DNA from: Apodospora peruviana
Taxonomy: Eukaryota; Ascomycota; Sordariomycetes; Sordariales; Lasiosphaeriaceae
Direction: 5' to 3'
NCBI GenBank assembly: GCA_033439685.1
Contig: JAUEDM010000007.1
Location: 3,338,501-3,402,500, forward strand
Length of the DNA: 64,000 nucleotides
Shown here: positions 11,376 to 22,225 of the stretch, piece by piece
Position numbering within the stretch: the first letter of the stretch is position 1
Layout: the number at the start of each line of letters is the position of its first letter
The notes under the pieces: generated by a model
What the model saw: only the letters and a program-made list of their open reading frames with translations
Told to the model about the DNA's origin: nothing
Databases searched by the model: none
Position numbers and translations under genes: made by a program

Positions 11376-12568
11376 ATGTCCTCGGAATACGACGCCTACT
11401 TCGAAAAGTATCTGTCCGACGAACTGGATGGTTGTTTTGATTTCGACGCTTACTACGGCGAAGACCAAGATCTCGCGGCCAACTCTTGCGACACTTCTGG
11501 AGCGCGGACTGAGGGTCCTGCTCAGGTACCCTACCTGGCGCCCTACTCAGGCACCTCTGCCGAGCCTGAAGGGGCGCCCTGGAGCGGTGAAGTGTCCACC
11601 GGAACGCCCCTGCATGAGGAGAAGCAAGCCACGCTGCACAGAGCTGGCCAGTCGAAGTTGGTCTTTTTTTTTTCTTTTTTGAATAACGCTAAAAGGGCTC
11701 GAATCTACCAGACCGCCACATCGGACAATGCGTTTGTTTGTTTGCACGGAGCCAGACTGTCGATCCAAAGCTCAATTCCGGACCCGTGGGTTGCTAGACC
11801 AGCACACCCAGAACATCCATCGATGTCCTCTGCTCTGCACCCTCCAGGGCTGTGGTGATCGCAAGCCGTTTGAGACTTATAAGCTGTTGGACCAGCACAC
11901 CAAGAACATCCATCGAAACCCTCTGCTCTGCACCATCCAGGGCTGTGATTATCGCAAGCCCTTCGGCAAGCATTCTGACCTCGATCGTCACAAAGAGGAG
12001 CAAGCACGAGGAGTTCCGTGAGCATCATGTCAGTCCATACGAGACTTGTTCAGCACACACATCAGGCTTCAAGAGAAAGGATAAGCTCTTGAAACATATC
12101 CGAGAAAACCATCCTCTTGTGCAATGCCAACAGACACACTGCGGCGCAATCATCGCTGTGATTGAGCAACATTCCCACATGGAGGAAGCCCATGGACCTT
12201 ATGAGTGTGCCATTGGTTCATGTCAACTCAAGCCACCGTCCCGCTTCAACTTGAATTGCATCTATAAACATCTGCGCAACCATCACAAGGTCAGCGTCAT
12301 GCCTTCTCTGGAGGTAACTTCGACAATGGAAGTCGTCGGCTCCACTACAGTCCGCGTTGAGGACTTGAGGTCTTCTGGTGACAAGGATCCGCCTCAGAGC
12401 AAGTGGCTAACGTGTTCTCTTTGCGACTCGCCAAGGGTAGCTGACGGTTTGGGACAAGTCAGCGAAGGTGGTCAACTGCAGGAGGAAGAGAGACCCACTG
12501 AGCAAGCTTGCAGGGTACTGGATGTTTCGGTGGTCCCTATTGGGTTGGCAATTTCTTTCGTCCTTTAA
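11376..12568 (+). pseudogene. C2H2 zinc-finger protein gene with a one-base frameshift
   Basis: Exon 1 is 11376-11656 (MSSEYDAYFEKYL, acidic). A 55-nt intron (11657-11711, donor GTTGGT, acceptor CCAG) leads to 11712. Fingers 1 and 2 (CTEPDC...HTQNIH and CTLQGC...HTKNIH, C-x4-C-x15-H-x4-H) are intact. Finger 3 starts CTIQGC and breaks at 11992-11994. One extra A there makes the frame read HKEEQARGVP and stop at 12021, whereas the frame one base over continues as HKRSKH, restoring the H-x4-H spacing. It then runs open to 12568 through more Cys/His-rich segments (KLLKHIRENH, YECAIGSCQ, CIYKHLRNHH). So the break is a real lesion, a sequencing error in an A run, or less likely programmed frameshifting. 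The intact gene would be a multi-finger nucleic-acid-binding protein of about 360-380 residues. Confidence 0.75.
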
Positions 12569-12987
12569 CACCACCCCAAAATTTCATGGCTTCGTCACTG
12601 TCCGTCACGTTTCAACAACATGAAAGGTTCAGTCATATGCGAGGACAAGTTTCAGATCTCATTTACAGGCACAAAGGGAAGGAATACACAGCGGATATGG
12701 ACACCATGCAGATTGATATGATGTTGAAGATCGTTCGGCTGGGAGACACGGGCACACACATACCAAATTTCGTTTATCATGATTTAGTTAGGATAGCTGC
12801 AGATAATCACACTCGTTTGACACATACGTGAATGATCTCAAGCATGGCATCGCCGAGTGAGAATGATGTTTCTCAGCACGTATCTAACACATACAGGATC
12901 AGGCTCTCCTCTCAGCAAACCCAGCTCTAGTAACCTCCTGACTAGAATGGGCAATTCCACAATCCCCCTTCCAGTCCCACAGCAATC
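12569..12987. other. Possible coding remnant downstream of the zinc-finger gene
   Basis: The plus frame up to 12831 contains the protein-like stretch MDTMQIDMMLKIVRLGDTG but cannot be joined in phase to the zinc-finger gene by obvious splice sites. It could be a lost C-terminal exon or chance. Confidence 0.3.
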
Positions 12988-13776
12988 CTAAGGACAACTC
13001 ATGGGCCGCGGCCCCGGAGCCAGGTACGGCTTCCGTCCATTATCCGGCACGCCATTCACCCAAATCTGAATCAAGATGCTCGGGTCGTTCTGCTGATACG
13101 CTCCAGGAATACTCACCGTCTGGGCGGGGACAAACGAGCCGCCACTCGACACGTTCAACTGCGCGCACGACTGGTAGAACTGCGCGCCCATGCTGCCGTA
13201 CGCCGAGTGCAGCGCCAGCAGTTCTTGTCGCAACAGATACTGGCCACCAGCCAAACATGTCGGGATGGTGGCGTACGACCACCCCTTGTTGGCGATCATG
13301 TTGTCGACGCCCCATTTTCCGGTCTGCGTGTTCAGCGCGTCTTCGGTGATCTTGAACCATTTCAGACCGGAGGGGGAAGATGTGGCGGCGTTGTCGACCC
13401 GCGCCATGTATGTCGATATGGGACCTTTATGGGACGCGGCGATAGGATGGTCTGGGTCGCCGGCGCGCTGGGCGCCGCCGATGACGTGGCCCCACCAGGC
13501 GCCGATCTTGTCGCCTGCTTTGATGGGGAGGATCTTGTCTGACTTGGTGCCGGAGATGCCGCAGGCTAGTTGGACGTCGTTGACGTTGTAGACTGGGTTG
13601 GGCTGGCTTGGTGCGCGGAGGTAGGTGAGTTGTGGTTGTTCGGCGCCGTTGACGGAGAGTTTCTGGTTATATGTCAGTGTTGGGGTTATTGATGTGAGGT
13701 ATGGGTTGTTTAGTACCTGGAAGATACTATGGGCCTTAGCCGAAGCTGCGAGGACATTGATGATGATGGTCTTCAT
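12988..13776 (-). CDS. AA9 lytic polysaccharide monooxygenase, single domain
   Basis: Model complement(join(12988..13662,13717..13776)), 244 aa. The 54-nt intron 13663-13716 (donor GTACTA, acceptor ACCAG) is in frame and free of stops, so the unspliced frame is also open; splicing gives HSIFQKLSVNG, the normal AA9 beginning. A short signal peptide (MKTIIINVLAASAKA) is cut before His16, the N-terminal copper ligand. The second histidine-brace residue is His79 in WWGHVIGG, and the axial Tyr is Tyr183 in QFYQSC; GQYLLRQELLALHSA is a family hallmark. There is no cellulose-binding module. It oxidatively cleaves crystalline cellulose or related glucans outside the cell using copper and a reductant or peroxide. 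Family very secure; C1/C4 regioselectivity not predictable. Confidence 0.93.
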   Translation of the reverse strand: MKTIIINVLAASAKAHSIFQVLNNPYLTSITPTLTYNQKLSVNGAEQPQLTYLRAPSQPNPVYNVNDVQLACGISGTKSDKILPIKAGDKIGAWWGHVIGGAQRAGDPDHPIAASHKGPISTYMARVDNAATSSPSGLKWFKITEDALNTQTGKWGVDNMIANKGWSYATIPTCLAGGQYLLRQELLALHSAYGSMGAQFYQSCAQLNVSSGGSFVPAQTVSIPGAYQQNDPSILIQIWVNGVPDNGRKPYLAPGPRPMSCP

Positions 13777-15112
13777 GTTGGTATCGATATGCTGACTCGA
13801 CAGGATAGTTTCGTGGAGATCTTGTTAACCTTTTTGGGAACAGCTGTAACCCTGATCGGTGCAGGAAGCAGGTTCTCTGGAGTTTAATACTTCGATTTCC
13901 TGGCATGCTGCCCCGGAGTCTTTCCCAAGGAACATCTCCCGGTAATTACAGGTAGCAAATGCATCTGAGCACTTGGCACTTGATCACATACAACAGATGA
14001 TCATCTGCCCAGCTGGACTCATTGAATGATAGCCAACCAGGCTACATTTGTGATATATTTCTCGCTTCCCTAGACGTGGGCATTATTCAGTGTCAATATC
14101 GCTGATGTATTGCGGCTCACCAGAACGTGAAGGTGGCTGATATCCGTCAAGATCCGGAGTGGTGATTGGCCGGGCACATTGCCACGGATGTCCTTCCTCC
14201 GAGGTCCCATGTTGGGCCTTGCTTCCCCAGATTATACCTTACAGCTCAGCATCAGTGAGGACATTAGTAACACTTGATACGTGGCGTAGGACATCCTATG
14301 TCGTTCGCCAGTTGGCATCAATATCAAAGGATTAACTGAGAGAACTGGGTTAAACCCGGCCAAGCTCCAGCCGGGCAAGCGTGTTTAGGAATTGATATAC
14401 CGTTCGACAGGTTTCGTTGTTCTTAACTTCAGTTATAAAGCTTTATGATGATGACACAAGGGGTCTTGCTTTAGAAATGTCATGGGAATATTTACTTAAT
14501 TATCCATCTCCCTGACATAATTTGGTGCAAGATCAACAGTTGGGCTACATTGAAGCATGTTGTTGTGCCGTCAAGTGATCATATCTCAATATGACTACCT
14601 GATACAAACCACTAGAGTTTGCATTGGCAGAAGATATGCTCGTCCTACAGCCGTCCTGCCAATGGTAGAATATAACTTCAGAGAGGGTCTAGTCATGTCC
14701 AGTCAGCCCAACACCAGCTGGCCGTCAAGACAACCAACGCCGATCTACTGTTGCGTGAAGGTCATATGCTTCACAAAAGGCTCGGCTGAATAATTTGTGT
14801 TACACGTATGTCTCATTGGTCTCTAGATGGGTCGGTACCTAATCAGCAGCGTCCAGTGGTGTGATTGCACTGATGATCAGGTGAGTCTCGATGCAGGCCT
14901 CAGCCGCAACATAGCTGTGGTACACAACACGCCACACACAATATGACGAGGGGTTTATTGTTGCCACGGCCGCATTGCTGACAGCAAACTTCCAGGGCAT
15001 CCCATCAACTCGATCCGTGGGTACTCATATTTGGACCAAGGCAGCCGAATTCATTCAATATTTCCCGTCTCCGACTTACAGCTCATCTATCAGAACTCAG
15101 TCCCCATTCGTC
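13777..15112. other. 1.3-kb intergenic, no gene recognised
   Basis: AT-richer stretch between the AA9 gene (promoter side) and the HET relic. No open frame with family character, no repeat seen. Confidence 0.5.
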
Positions 15113-17420
15113 ATGTCATATGGAAGATTCATGCTTCCGTTGCCTGATCCAACCACTTGGATCCGCGTGCTCCACATAGCGCCAGGGAATTCAGAAGATG
15201 AGATCAGCTGTCTTCTCGATCGCGAGAAACTGGACGACTGCTTCGACTTTCAAGCGCTGTCGTATACCTGGAGCGACGGCAAACGGGACGCGAGAAAGCA
15301 GACGATAAAGTGCAATATGGTCCCGACAGAGGTCACGAACAACCTCTACCTAGCCCTCAAGCGGCTCCGATTCCTCCCCAACGATAGCCCAGAAGCTCGG
15401 GATTCACCGCACCGAGATTTGTTGCTTCAATGGTCTAGCTTCCGAGATCTCGACTGGCTCGTCTCGCCTTTTGACAACATCAGTTGCCAGTTTCCAGAAA
15501 TCGACTGGGACCGGCGGTACAAGTACAGGAGAATCTGGATCGACCAGCTGTGCATCAACCAAGACGACGAGGACGAGAGGGCAAAGCAGGTAAGCATCAT
15601 GCGCAAGATCTACTCGAGAGCGTCTCACACCTGGGTCTGGCTTGGGGAGGACGTTCTAGGACGCGGACCCGAGGACGCCATAAGGCTGGGGTGCTTGACG
15701 CATGTTCTTCGTCAGACGAGGAAGCAGACCTTCCGTTTCTGGCAGAACCCGACCAAGTTGGGATTCGAAGAGCTGAGGGCCAAGTGCAGCGGTACCATGC
15801 TGGCGGCACATGGACTTTGGGGCCATCGAGGACGGGAGAACGAAAGACTCGGAGGATGAAACCCTCGCCCTAGGGCTTTGTGTTCTCGAGAACCTATGTA
15901 ATGAAAGATGGTTCGAGAGGGTCTGGGTGATACAAGAGATGGCATTGGCTCCCAGCGCCTCTGTTATTGTCGGCCATTACTGTGTCGACCCGACCGCGCT
16001 CGCCTTGATGGCCGAAGTCCGGCTCGCCACGGGAAGTGATTTCCCGTACCGGGAACACACGTTCCAGAACTACGACGGACTTCGGAACTGCGCCTTTATT
16101 CTGGGCGAGATGCGGAAACGGAGATCAACTCGATGTTATCCACTTGTCGACTTACTGCTCCAGACGCGACAGTTTGACGCCTCGCTTCCCCACGATAGGA
16201 TTTACACCCTCATCGGTCTTTGCGAAGAAGCCCTGCCAACGCAACACGGAGAGGAGGACGACAATCACGACAGCGATCTTGCCCGAGCGCTCCGCGTTGA
16301 CTATAGCAGGGAGTGCGAGGAGCTTTATCGCGACATTACGCGAGCCCTTAATCAGCAGCACCAGAAGCCTGAAGCTGCTATCCGGAGCAACCGGACATCT
16401 ATGTGTGTGCCCGAGCTGCCTCGGCCGGAAACGCCATACCAGCTCCCAAAACGAGCCAAGCACACTGGGCCCTTGACCTTCGTGGGTTCAGGACTGGACG
16501 CAGACGAGGCACGGGCCGGAGCCTTTCATGGCCAGTAGTAGGGACACGAGCACAGCCTGATACTCATTCCGAGCTGCAGGCGACACACAGCTCGTGCTTT
16601 CACCCACCGATGATCAAGATATCCTGCGCGTGCAGCGATTCAGACTGGGGACGATTGAGACGACTTTTGAGGTTTTCGGTGCCGATGTGCTGGGTGATGT
16701 ACGTGATAATGCCTTTTTTTTCTTCTTTTTTTCGAGTTCGACGATGCATCAACTTGATGCAGGGACCCGCTCAGTGCCTGGGTAGATGCTTACTCGAAGG
16801 GTGTGTGATCATCAGGCAGAGTACCACAAGACATTCGCCGGTATTTGGGAGACAGTCTCGGCGAGATACGGTGGCGAGCAAGTAGAATACAAGTATCGGA
16901 CGGGAGAGACGATAGCAACAGCCTTCTCGAAAAAGATCACGGCGAACCGAAACTAAATGGGAATGTCGGCAGATGATGATCCCAACTTCAGCATTGACGC
17001 TGCTGCCTTCTGGGGGGGGGGGGGGGGGGCATTATAGACAGGAAGATTCTTGCGCGTCCGCTGGAACCTCGTGTCCCTGAAGAAAACAAATCAAGGTGGT
17101 GGCCTAACCTCTGGGACAAGGAGAAGAAGCCTCAGCCTTCCAAGAGGGCGTACAGCTATGCCGCCAGTAGAGCTCTTTTTAGTCGTCAGTTTTTTATGAC
17201 AAGTCAGGGCTACCTTGGATTGGGCGAATATGGGTCAGGGGAGGGGGATATAATTGCGGTATTGTTTGGTGGTCCCACGCTTTACATCCTTCGCCAGCAG
17301 GAGAAAGGGGGCACTTACATCTTGGTTGGGGAATGTTACGTTCATGGTGTGATGGACGGTGAGCTTGCTGAGACATGGATGAAGGGGTCAGTGTCGAACG
17401 AGTGGTTTAGTATTTCCTAA
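15113..17420 (+). pseudogene. Decayed HET-domain (heterokaryon incompatibility) gene
   Basis: The N-terminal two thirds of a HET protein is readable: FDFQALSYTWSDG, then IWIDQLCINQDDEDERAKQV, SIMRKIYSRASHTWVWLGED, then in another frame RWFERVWVIQEMALAPSASV and SLPHDRIYTLIGL. The first frame change (about 15.75-15.82 kb) could be a weak 55-nt intron. Further on, coding pieces appear in all three frames (ILRVQRFRLGTIETTFEVFG at about 16.63 kb; AEYHKTFAGIWETVSARYGG at 16.82 kb followed by an in-frame TAA). After an 18-G tract comes a well-preserved HET C-terminus (QFFMTSQGYLGLGEYGSGEG to HGVMDGELAETW) ending at 17420. No single splice scheme joins them. HET proteins trigger cell death on contact with non-self; this copy looks non-functional unless the indels are assembly errors. 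Confidence 0.78.
17012..17029 (+). repeat. Poly-G tract (18 G)
   Basis: Eighteen consecutive G inside the decayed HET gene, at a frame change. Such tracts slip in replication and are also error-prone in sequencing, so the exact length is unreliable. Confidence 0.85.
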
Positions 17421-20400
17421 ACGCTATGGATAATTCTACTTCCACGTTGGTATAACACTGCCGACACCATCACATCCAGCAGGACAAGTTATTAGTTCAA
17501 AGGTCTCTTGGCGGTAAATATGCTATTACAAGTTAGACTGACGTGGATGGCTAGCTGAGATTGTAGATATCTCCCAGTTCTCAAACGGTATATTTGCCGA
17601 TCTCTTACCACTATTAGAAAAGCTGCGGCTCAACGAAGATCAACGGTCAGCCCCTATTTCCACCGTATCCCCAAAACGGTGAACTTGCAGCATGGTTATT
17701 ACATCCGAATTCAGCAAACATTCCTTTCTGTTGCGCTGCCCAAGGTTACCGGTTGTCTGGTACGGGGAATACCCAATCCTTTGCCCGGAGAAAAAAAAAA
17801 AAAAAACAGCCGGACGCAACTATGAAGAAGATCATATAGCCTAATTATGTATGGCAGACACAGATGCACCCAAAACTGCGATGTTATCACATAAAGTAAC
17901 GATACTAACGAGGGGCTTTGGTATCACAGTTGCAATATTGAAGAGACAAAAGAGAATTCTCCGGGAACTCTCTCCCCGGATTGAGTGCTTACCTCAGATG
18001 CATCGGCGGCAAGACGGGTCGGACATGATGCCCTCTTGAGGAAACATTGGACGGACATAGACCAGTCTGTCTTTTTCGCCGGGACAGACTGGAAGGACAC
18101 AGACCATTCCCTGCTGTTTGTCGGGTCGGATTTTATCAGTTGAAAGCGACCCAAGAAACCCAACCTTTCAAAAGTAGCATGTGTCAACGTCTGTTCTCGT
18201 CTTTCTCGTGGCCTTCAATCGTCCTTTTCCCCAGGCCCTATGCCAGCGTGCGGCCCTGCATGTAGGGCTGCAGGGGGCGCATCCATCCATTCGCTTGCAA
18301 AGTATGGGTCTGACGGGTGGAACTTACGACAATGGGGAATATTTCCGGAAGTACTACACATGTGAAAAAGTTTGGTTAGAGCCGTTGAGATGGAACGAAC
18401 GGGTCTGGACCACGTCGGGGTGTAACGTCGCTCGGCCTTTTTCGTCTTCACCACAACGGCAAGTATGCTGTATAGGTATGGTAATACTTAGCCGTCTAGG
18501 CGTGCGATCTCGGAGCGGGTATGTTGCTGGCAAATAAGTCAGCCGTCTTGGATAAGAAAACCCAAGATCCGGGGGAGTTCGTATATGTGCCAACATGCAG
18601 CACCTATCACATTGGCAATGTCAGATCATACGAGCCTATGTCCATTTCAGGTGATACCAACCAATGTCCAACTCCACTATGGACCACAGTTAAACAGCTG
18701 AAGAGTCGTGACTGAATAACGCCATTTCCACCAACCAAAACGCCACCCTCGGCTTGTGATGCTTTTCTGAAGAGAAAACACCGGGATCGGGCGATAGAGA
18801 GGCCTGGCTGTGGCATGTGATTTGACAGCTCCTGCGGGTGGTTGGCGCAACAAAAGATGGGGCGAGCCTCAAAAACCACGCGGGGAGCAACGCGCCGCCC
18901 GCACCAAAAAGGGGTTCGTCTTGCGCTGGCGGCTCTGGCTGGCTGGCTGGGCAGCCTGGGGGTTTATCGGATTGCGGGGCCGACACGACATCACCCCCTT
19001 ATTTCTCGGTGGAGAAAGGGTTCACCACCCGTGTCTCCATCTGACAGCCTGTCATATCGAAGACCGATGAACCATAAGATAATAATTTCCCCTGCATTAA
19101 CTTCTTTCTCGATGCTACGCACTTTATTTCACTCCCGGGAAGTTACGTTGTTGGACTCGACGGCGATAGGCATCTCTCGGGGTGCTGAAGGAGGGTGTCA
19201 CTGACACACTGAGACAGTTTGTCTCGCTTGAGCCTCCACCAACTTTTATCTCTCTGTTTCTTCGACTCCTTCCCGCCCGCCCGCCTCCCGAGACATTCAG
19301 CCCACGACACATGACGCAGCACACGAGACAAGAGAGGACGTTCGTTATCTCTAGCAAACATCATGGAATCTTGGTCTGCATTGCAGTGCAGTGCATTAAG
19401 GTTCTTCTCTATCGCCATCCCTCATTGGACAAACCCTCAAACAGGTGAAAAAGGGTCAAGGCGTATCATCGATGCAAAGTTTCACGATCTGATAGAGAGA
19501 TAGACAGCTGCAGTTGGGCTCTAAATTTGGACGGCACCGGTAGGTAGGTCGTTCGATCGTTCGACGTCGATTGTTGCGCAGGCCGGCAAAGTGGGCGCCC
19601 ACCAGCCCGTGGCGTTCCGGCCTTGTCTTCAACAAGGTAGGCTAACCCCCCACACTCACCGGATTGCGTGCACGTCAGTCAGTGATTCACAGTCCGAGCA
19701 CACGCTGAACAACAGCACCTCACCAGCTGTAAGCCGCAAGCCACACCTGCCAACTGAATACGTACCTCAACATCCCCGGGCCGATAATGAAACAATAGAG
19801 AGACTTGCCACGCACTAAACTGCACCGGACATCTGCTACTAGTGAAGCTTTCGCCGTGGTACGGCCGTTCTCATTCGGCCACGTCGGTGCTACTCAAGGT
19901 TGATGTCGAGATGTCCAACATCAAAAGAAGCAAAGAAAGCAAATCCACAAGAGATCGATCAAACCGATGGTGGTGTGTCCGAGGCCCAACAGAAGGGCGT
20001 TTCGGTTCCGAGATCAACACCACCACAACACGTGGGAATTTTATCCGTCTAAACCAAAGAGGGTAAAGCCAAAAGAAATCCACTCGGTAAAGCGGCCGAT
20101 GATAGCTGACAACGGCTAGAACGGAAAAGGCAGGCAGCCGAGGATAAGGTTTTAAGTGATGCTTGAACAATGAAGATGATTGATGCTTTTTTGACAAGCC
20201 AATCAAAATAATCGCGATCACACCATGACTTTGTTGCCCCTGAGTTCCGATTCTTATCCTAATCAATCCAGCCGTGTGGCCTATCTTGGCATAGCCCAGT
20301 CAGCACAGGCCGACCCGACAAAATTGGGAATCTTTTCTGTCCGTTTGCTGCGCAAATCTGAAGGAAGTGCGGGTTAAAAGAGACGCCAATCAGGCGTTGC

Positions 20401-20830
20401 GCATGGCAAGTGGCAAGGATGCCTCCTCTCAGAGTGCCATCGGCCACAGGTCTGGGTCTGTCTGCCCGGGGGGGGGGTGTGGTCAACAAACCTGGTCCTC
20501 CGCATCCCACCTCCGCCAGCACCACCCGTTCGTTCGGTTTGACACTTTCGTCTGCTACTTCCGTCCTGCCGGGCTCTAATCTGTCGTTTGACATCTTTTG
20601 ACGTGTGCAGTGACACGATGCTGCTGCTCCTTCTCAAAGACCATCTTGTCGCGGGACACATCTTTATTGCCAGGTAGTAGGGCACCTGCTGTCTCTCTGG
20701 GCCCGGGATAGAGCTAACTATCTGCCCCCTTTTGAGGGCTGATACTCTTTTTCTCCACCGATCCGTTCCGTTCCGTCAACGTCTTCACGGCTCACACTTC
20801 TCCGCCACAGTGGTGACCAAAAAAAAGAAG
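17421..20830. other. 3.4-kb gene-free region
   Basis: No frame with a recognisable domain. Notable only: a 16-A run at 17791-17806, a perfect 10-bp inverted repeat at 18062-18071/18083-18092 (CCAGTCTGTC and its complement, 11-nt loop), and pyrimidine-rich sequence approaching 20830 that is probably the long promoter and 5' UTR of the rhodopsin-like gene. Confidence 0.5.
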
Positions 20831-22225
20831 ATGACATTATACTCCCCACCGCCGCCGGCGCGGCCCTTCAGCGACGACAAGCCGACGCTGCTGGTATCGT
20901 GGTGGATCACGATCCTCTCGTCCTTCATCATCCTCCTCCGGCTCGCGGGGCGGTACATCCGCGTCGAGAAGCTACTGACCGAAGACAAGATCGCCGCCAT
21001 CGCGCTCATCCCGCTCTACGTGCGCATGGCCTGCGTGCACGCTATTCTTGTCTACGGCACCAACAACATCGAGGTTACCGACGAGGATGGGACCCTACGG
21101 TTCACAGAGGACGAGATGCACCGCCGGTCGGTCGCCAGCGGGCTCGTACTGCTAACGCGGATCCTCTATCCCGCTACGTATGTCACTCTCCCACTTTCCA
21201 TTCATTCCATCCTCAGATATTGACACCCAGAAAACAGATTATGGATCCTCAAGTACGTCACCCTGCACTTTTTTGCCAGACTGATCCAGTCGACCGGCAA
21301 GAAGCGCTACTACTACACCCTCATGTTCATGCGCATCTCGCTGGTCGCCACATTTGTGGCCGTCATCGTCAGCGATCTGGCCGAGTGCCAGCCCTTCACC
21401 AAGTACTGGCAGGTCGTGCCCGACCCGGGGCCGCAGTGCCGCCAGGGCTACGCCTCCCTTTTAACGGTAGCAACCTGCAACGCCATGACCGATCTCTTGC
21501 TGGTAATCTTCCCGGTGCCGATTATCGTTTCGTCCAGAATCCCGCTCGGCCGCAAGATTTTCTTGGTCCTGCTTTTCAGCCTCGGCCTGGTGGCAGTCAT
21601 CGTCTCGTCGTACCGCGTGCCGCAGGTATTGGGCGAACGCGGATACCAGGGAACGCGCACGATGTGGGCGTCTGTCGAGCTGCTCGTCGCCACGATAGTG
21701 GCCAACACCATGGTCCTGGGATCATTTATTCGGGACACGGGAGTCAAGAAAGCGCGGTTCAAGCAAGGGCCGAATTCGCATTCCAGCGGGCGGGAACAGC
21801 AGCCGAGAGGTGCCGGTGCGATGCGGAGCAGCAGCAGCCAGCAGCTCTCTGTTGGTCATCACAAGGATACGTTTGACGAAGGGAAGCACGGCGGCAGGCG
21901 CGGATCGAAAGCCACGGTTTTTGGGCTGACTACTACTACTATCAAGGCCGATGGAGGAGGAGATTTGAGTGGGGATTCTAAGGTGTCAAGTGGAAGAGAG
22001 AGCGAGGACTCGTTGATTCCTAGACAGGGGACTACGACTCTCACGAATAATGTGATGAAGACTACGAGGATTGAAGTCACGGTTGAGCAAGCGGTTGGTG
22101 GGGACAAGCAGGAGCTGACGGTGCCGATGCAGATCAAGCCTGCCAGTGTTAGAGGGTCCGGGAGGGGGTCGACGAAGGTGCTGCAGGAGGGGGCACCGTT
22201 GCCGCTGCCTCCCAAGGATAGATAG
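20831..22225 (+). CDS. Fungal rhodopsin-fold (SAT4/PTH11-like) 7-TM membrane protein
   Basis: Model join(20831..21177,21238..22225), 444 aa; intron 60 nt (donor GTATGT, acceptor AACAG), joining ILYPAT to LWILKYVTLHFFARL. Several hydrophobic helices are visible: LVSWWITILSSFIILLRLAG, IAAIALIPLYVRMACVHAIL, a helix after the splice, LMFMRISLVATFVAVIVSDL, and MTDLLLVIFPVPIIVSSRIP. The segments CQPFTKYWQVVPD, NAMTDLLLVIFPVPI and GRKIFLVLLFSLGLVAVIVS are the usual signature of the fungal rhodopsin-domain family, which lies at the plasma membrane and includes orphan receptors such as PTH11. The last about 140 residues form a polar cytosolic tail rich in Ser, Gly, Arg and Thr. Ligand and signalling partner unknown. 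Gene-poor flanks of 3 kb lie on both sides. Confidence 0.82.

Noticed and set aside
17791..17806. A16 run as a retroposon tail (also A14 at 23789)
   Set aside because: No upstream coding or LINE/SINE-like body and no target-site duplication visible.
18062..18092. Hairpin (10-bp arms) as a terminator or small RNA gene
   Set aside because: Isolated in a gene-free region, no transcript context, no Pol III boxes; could be chance.
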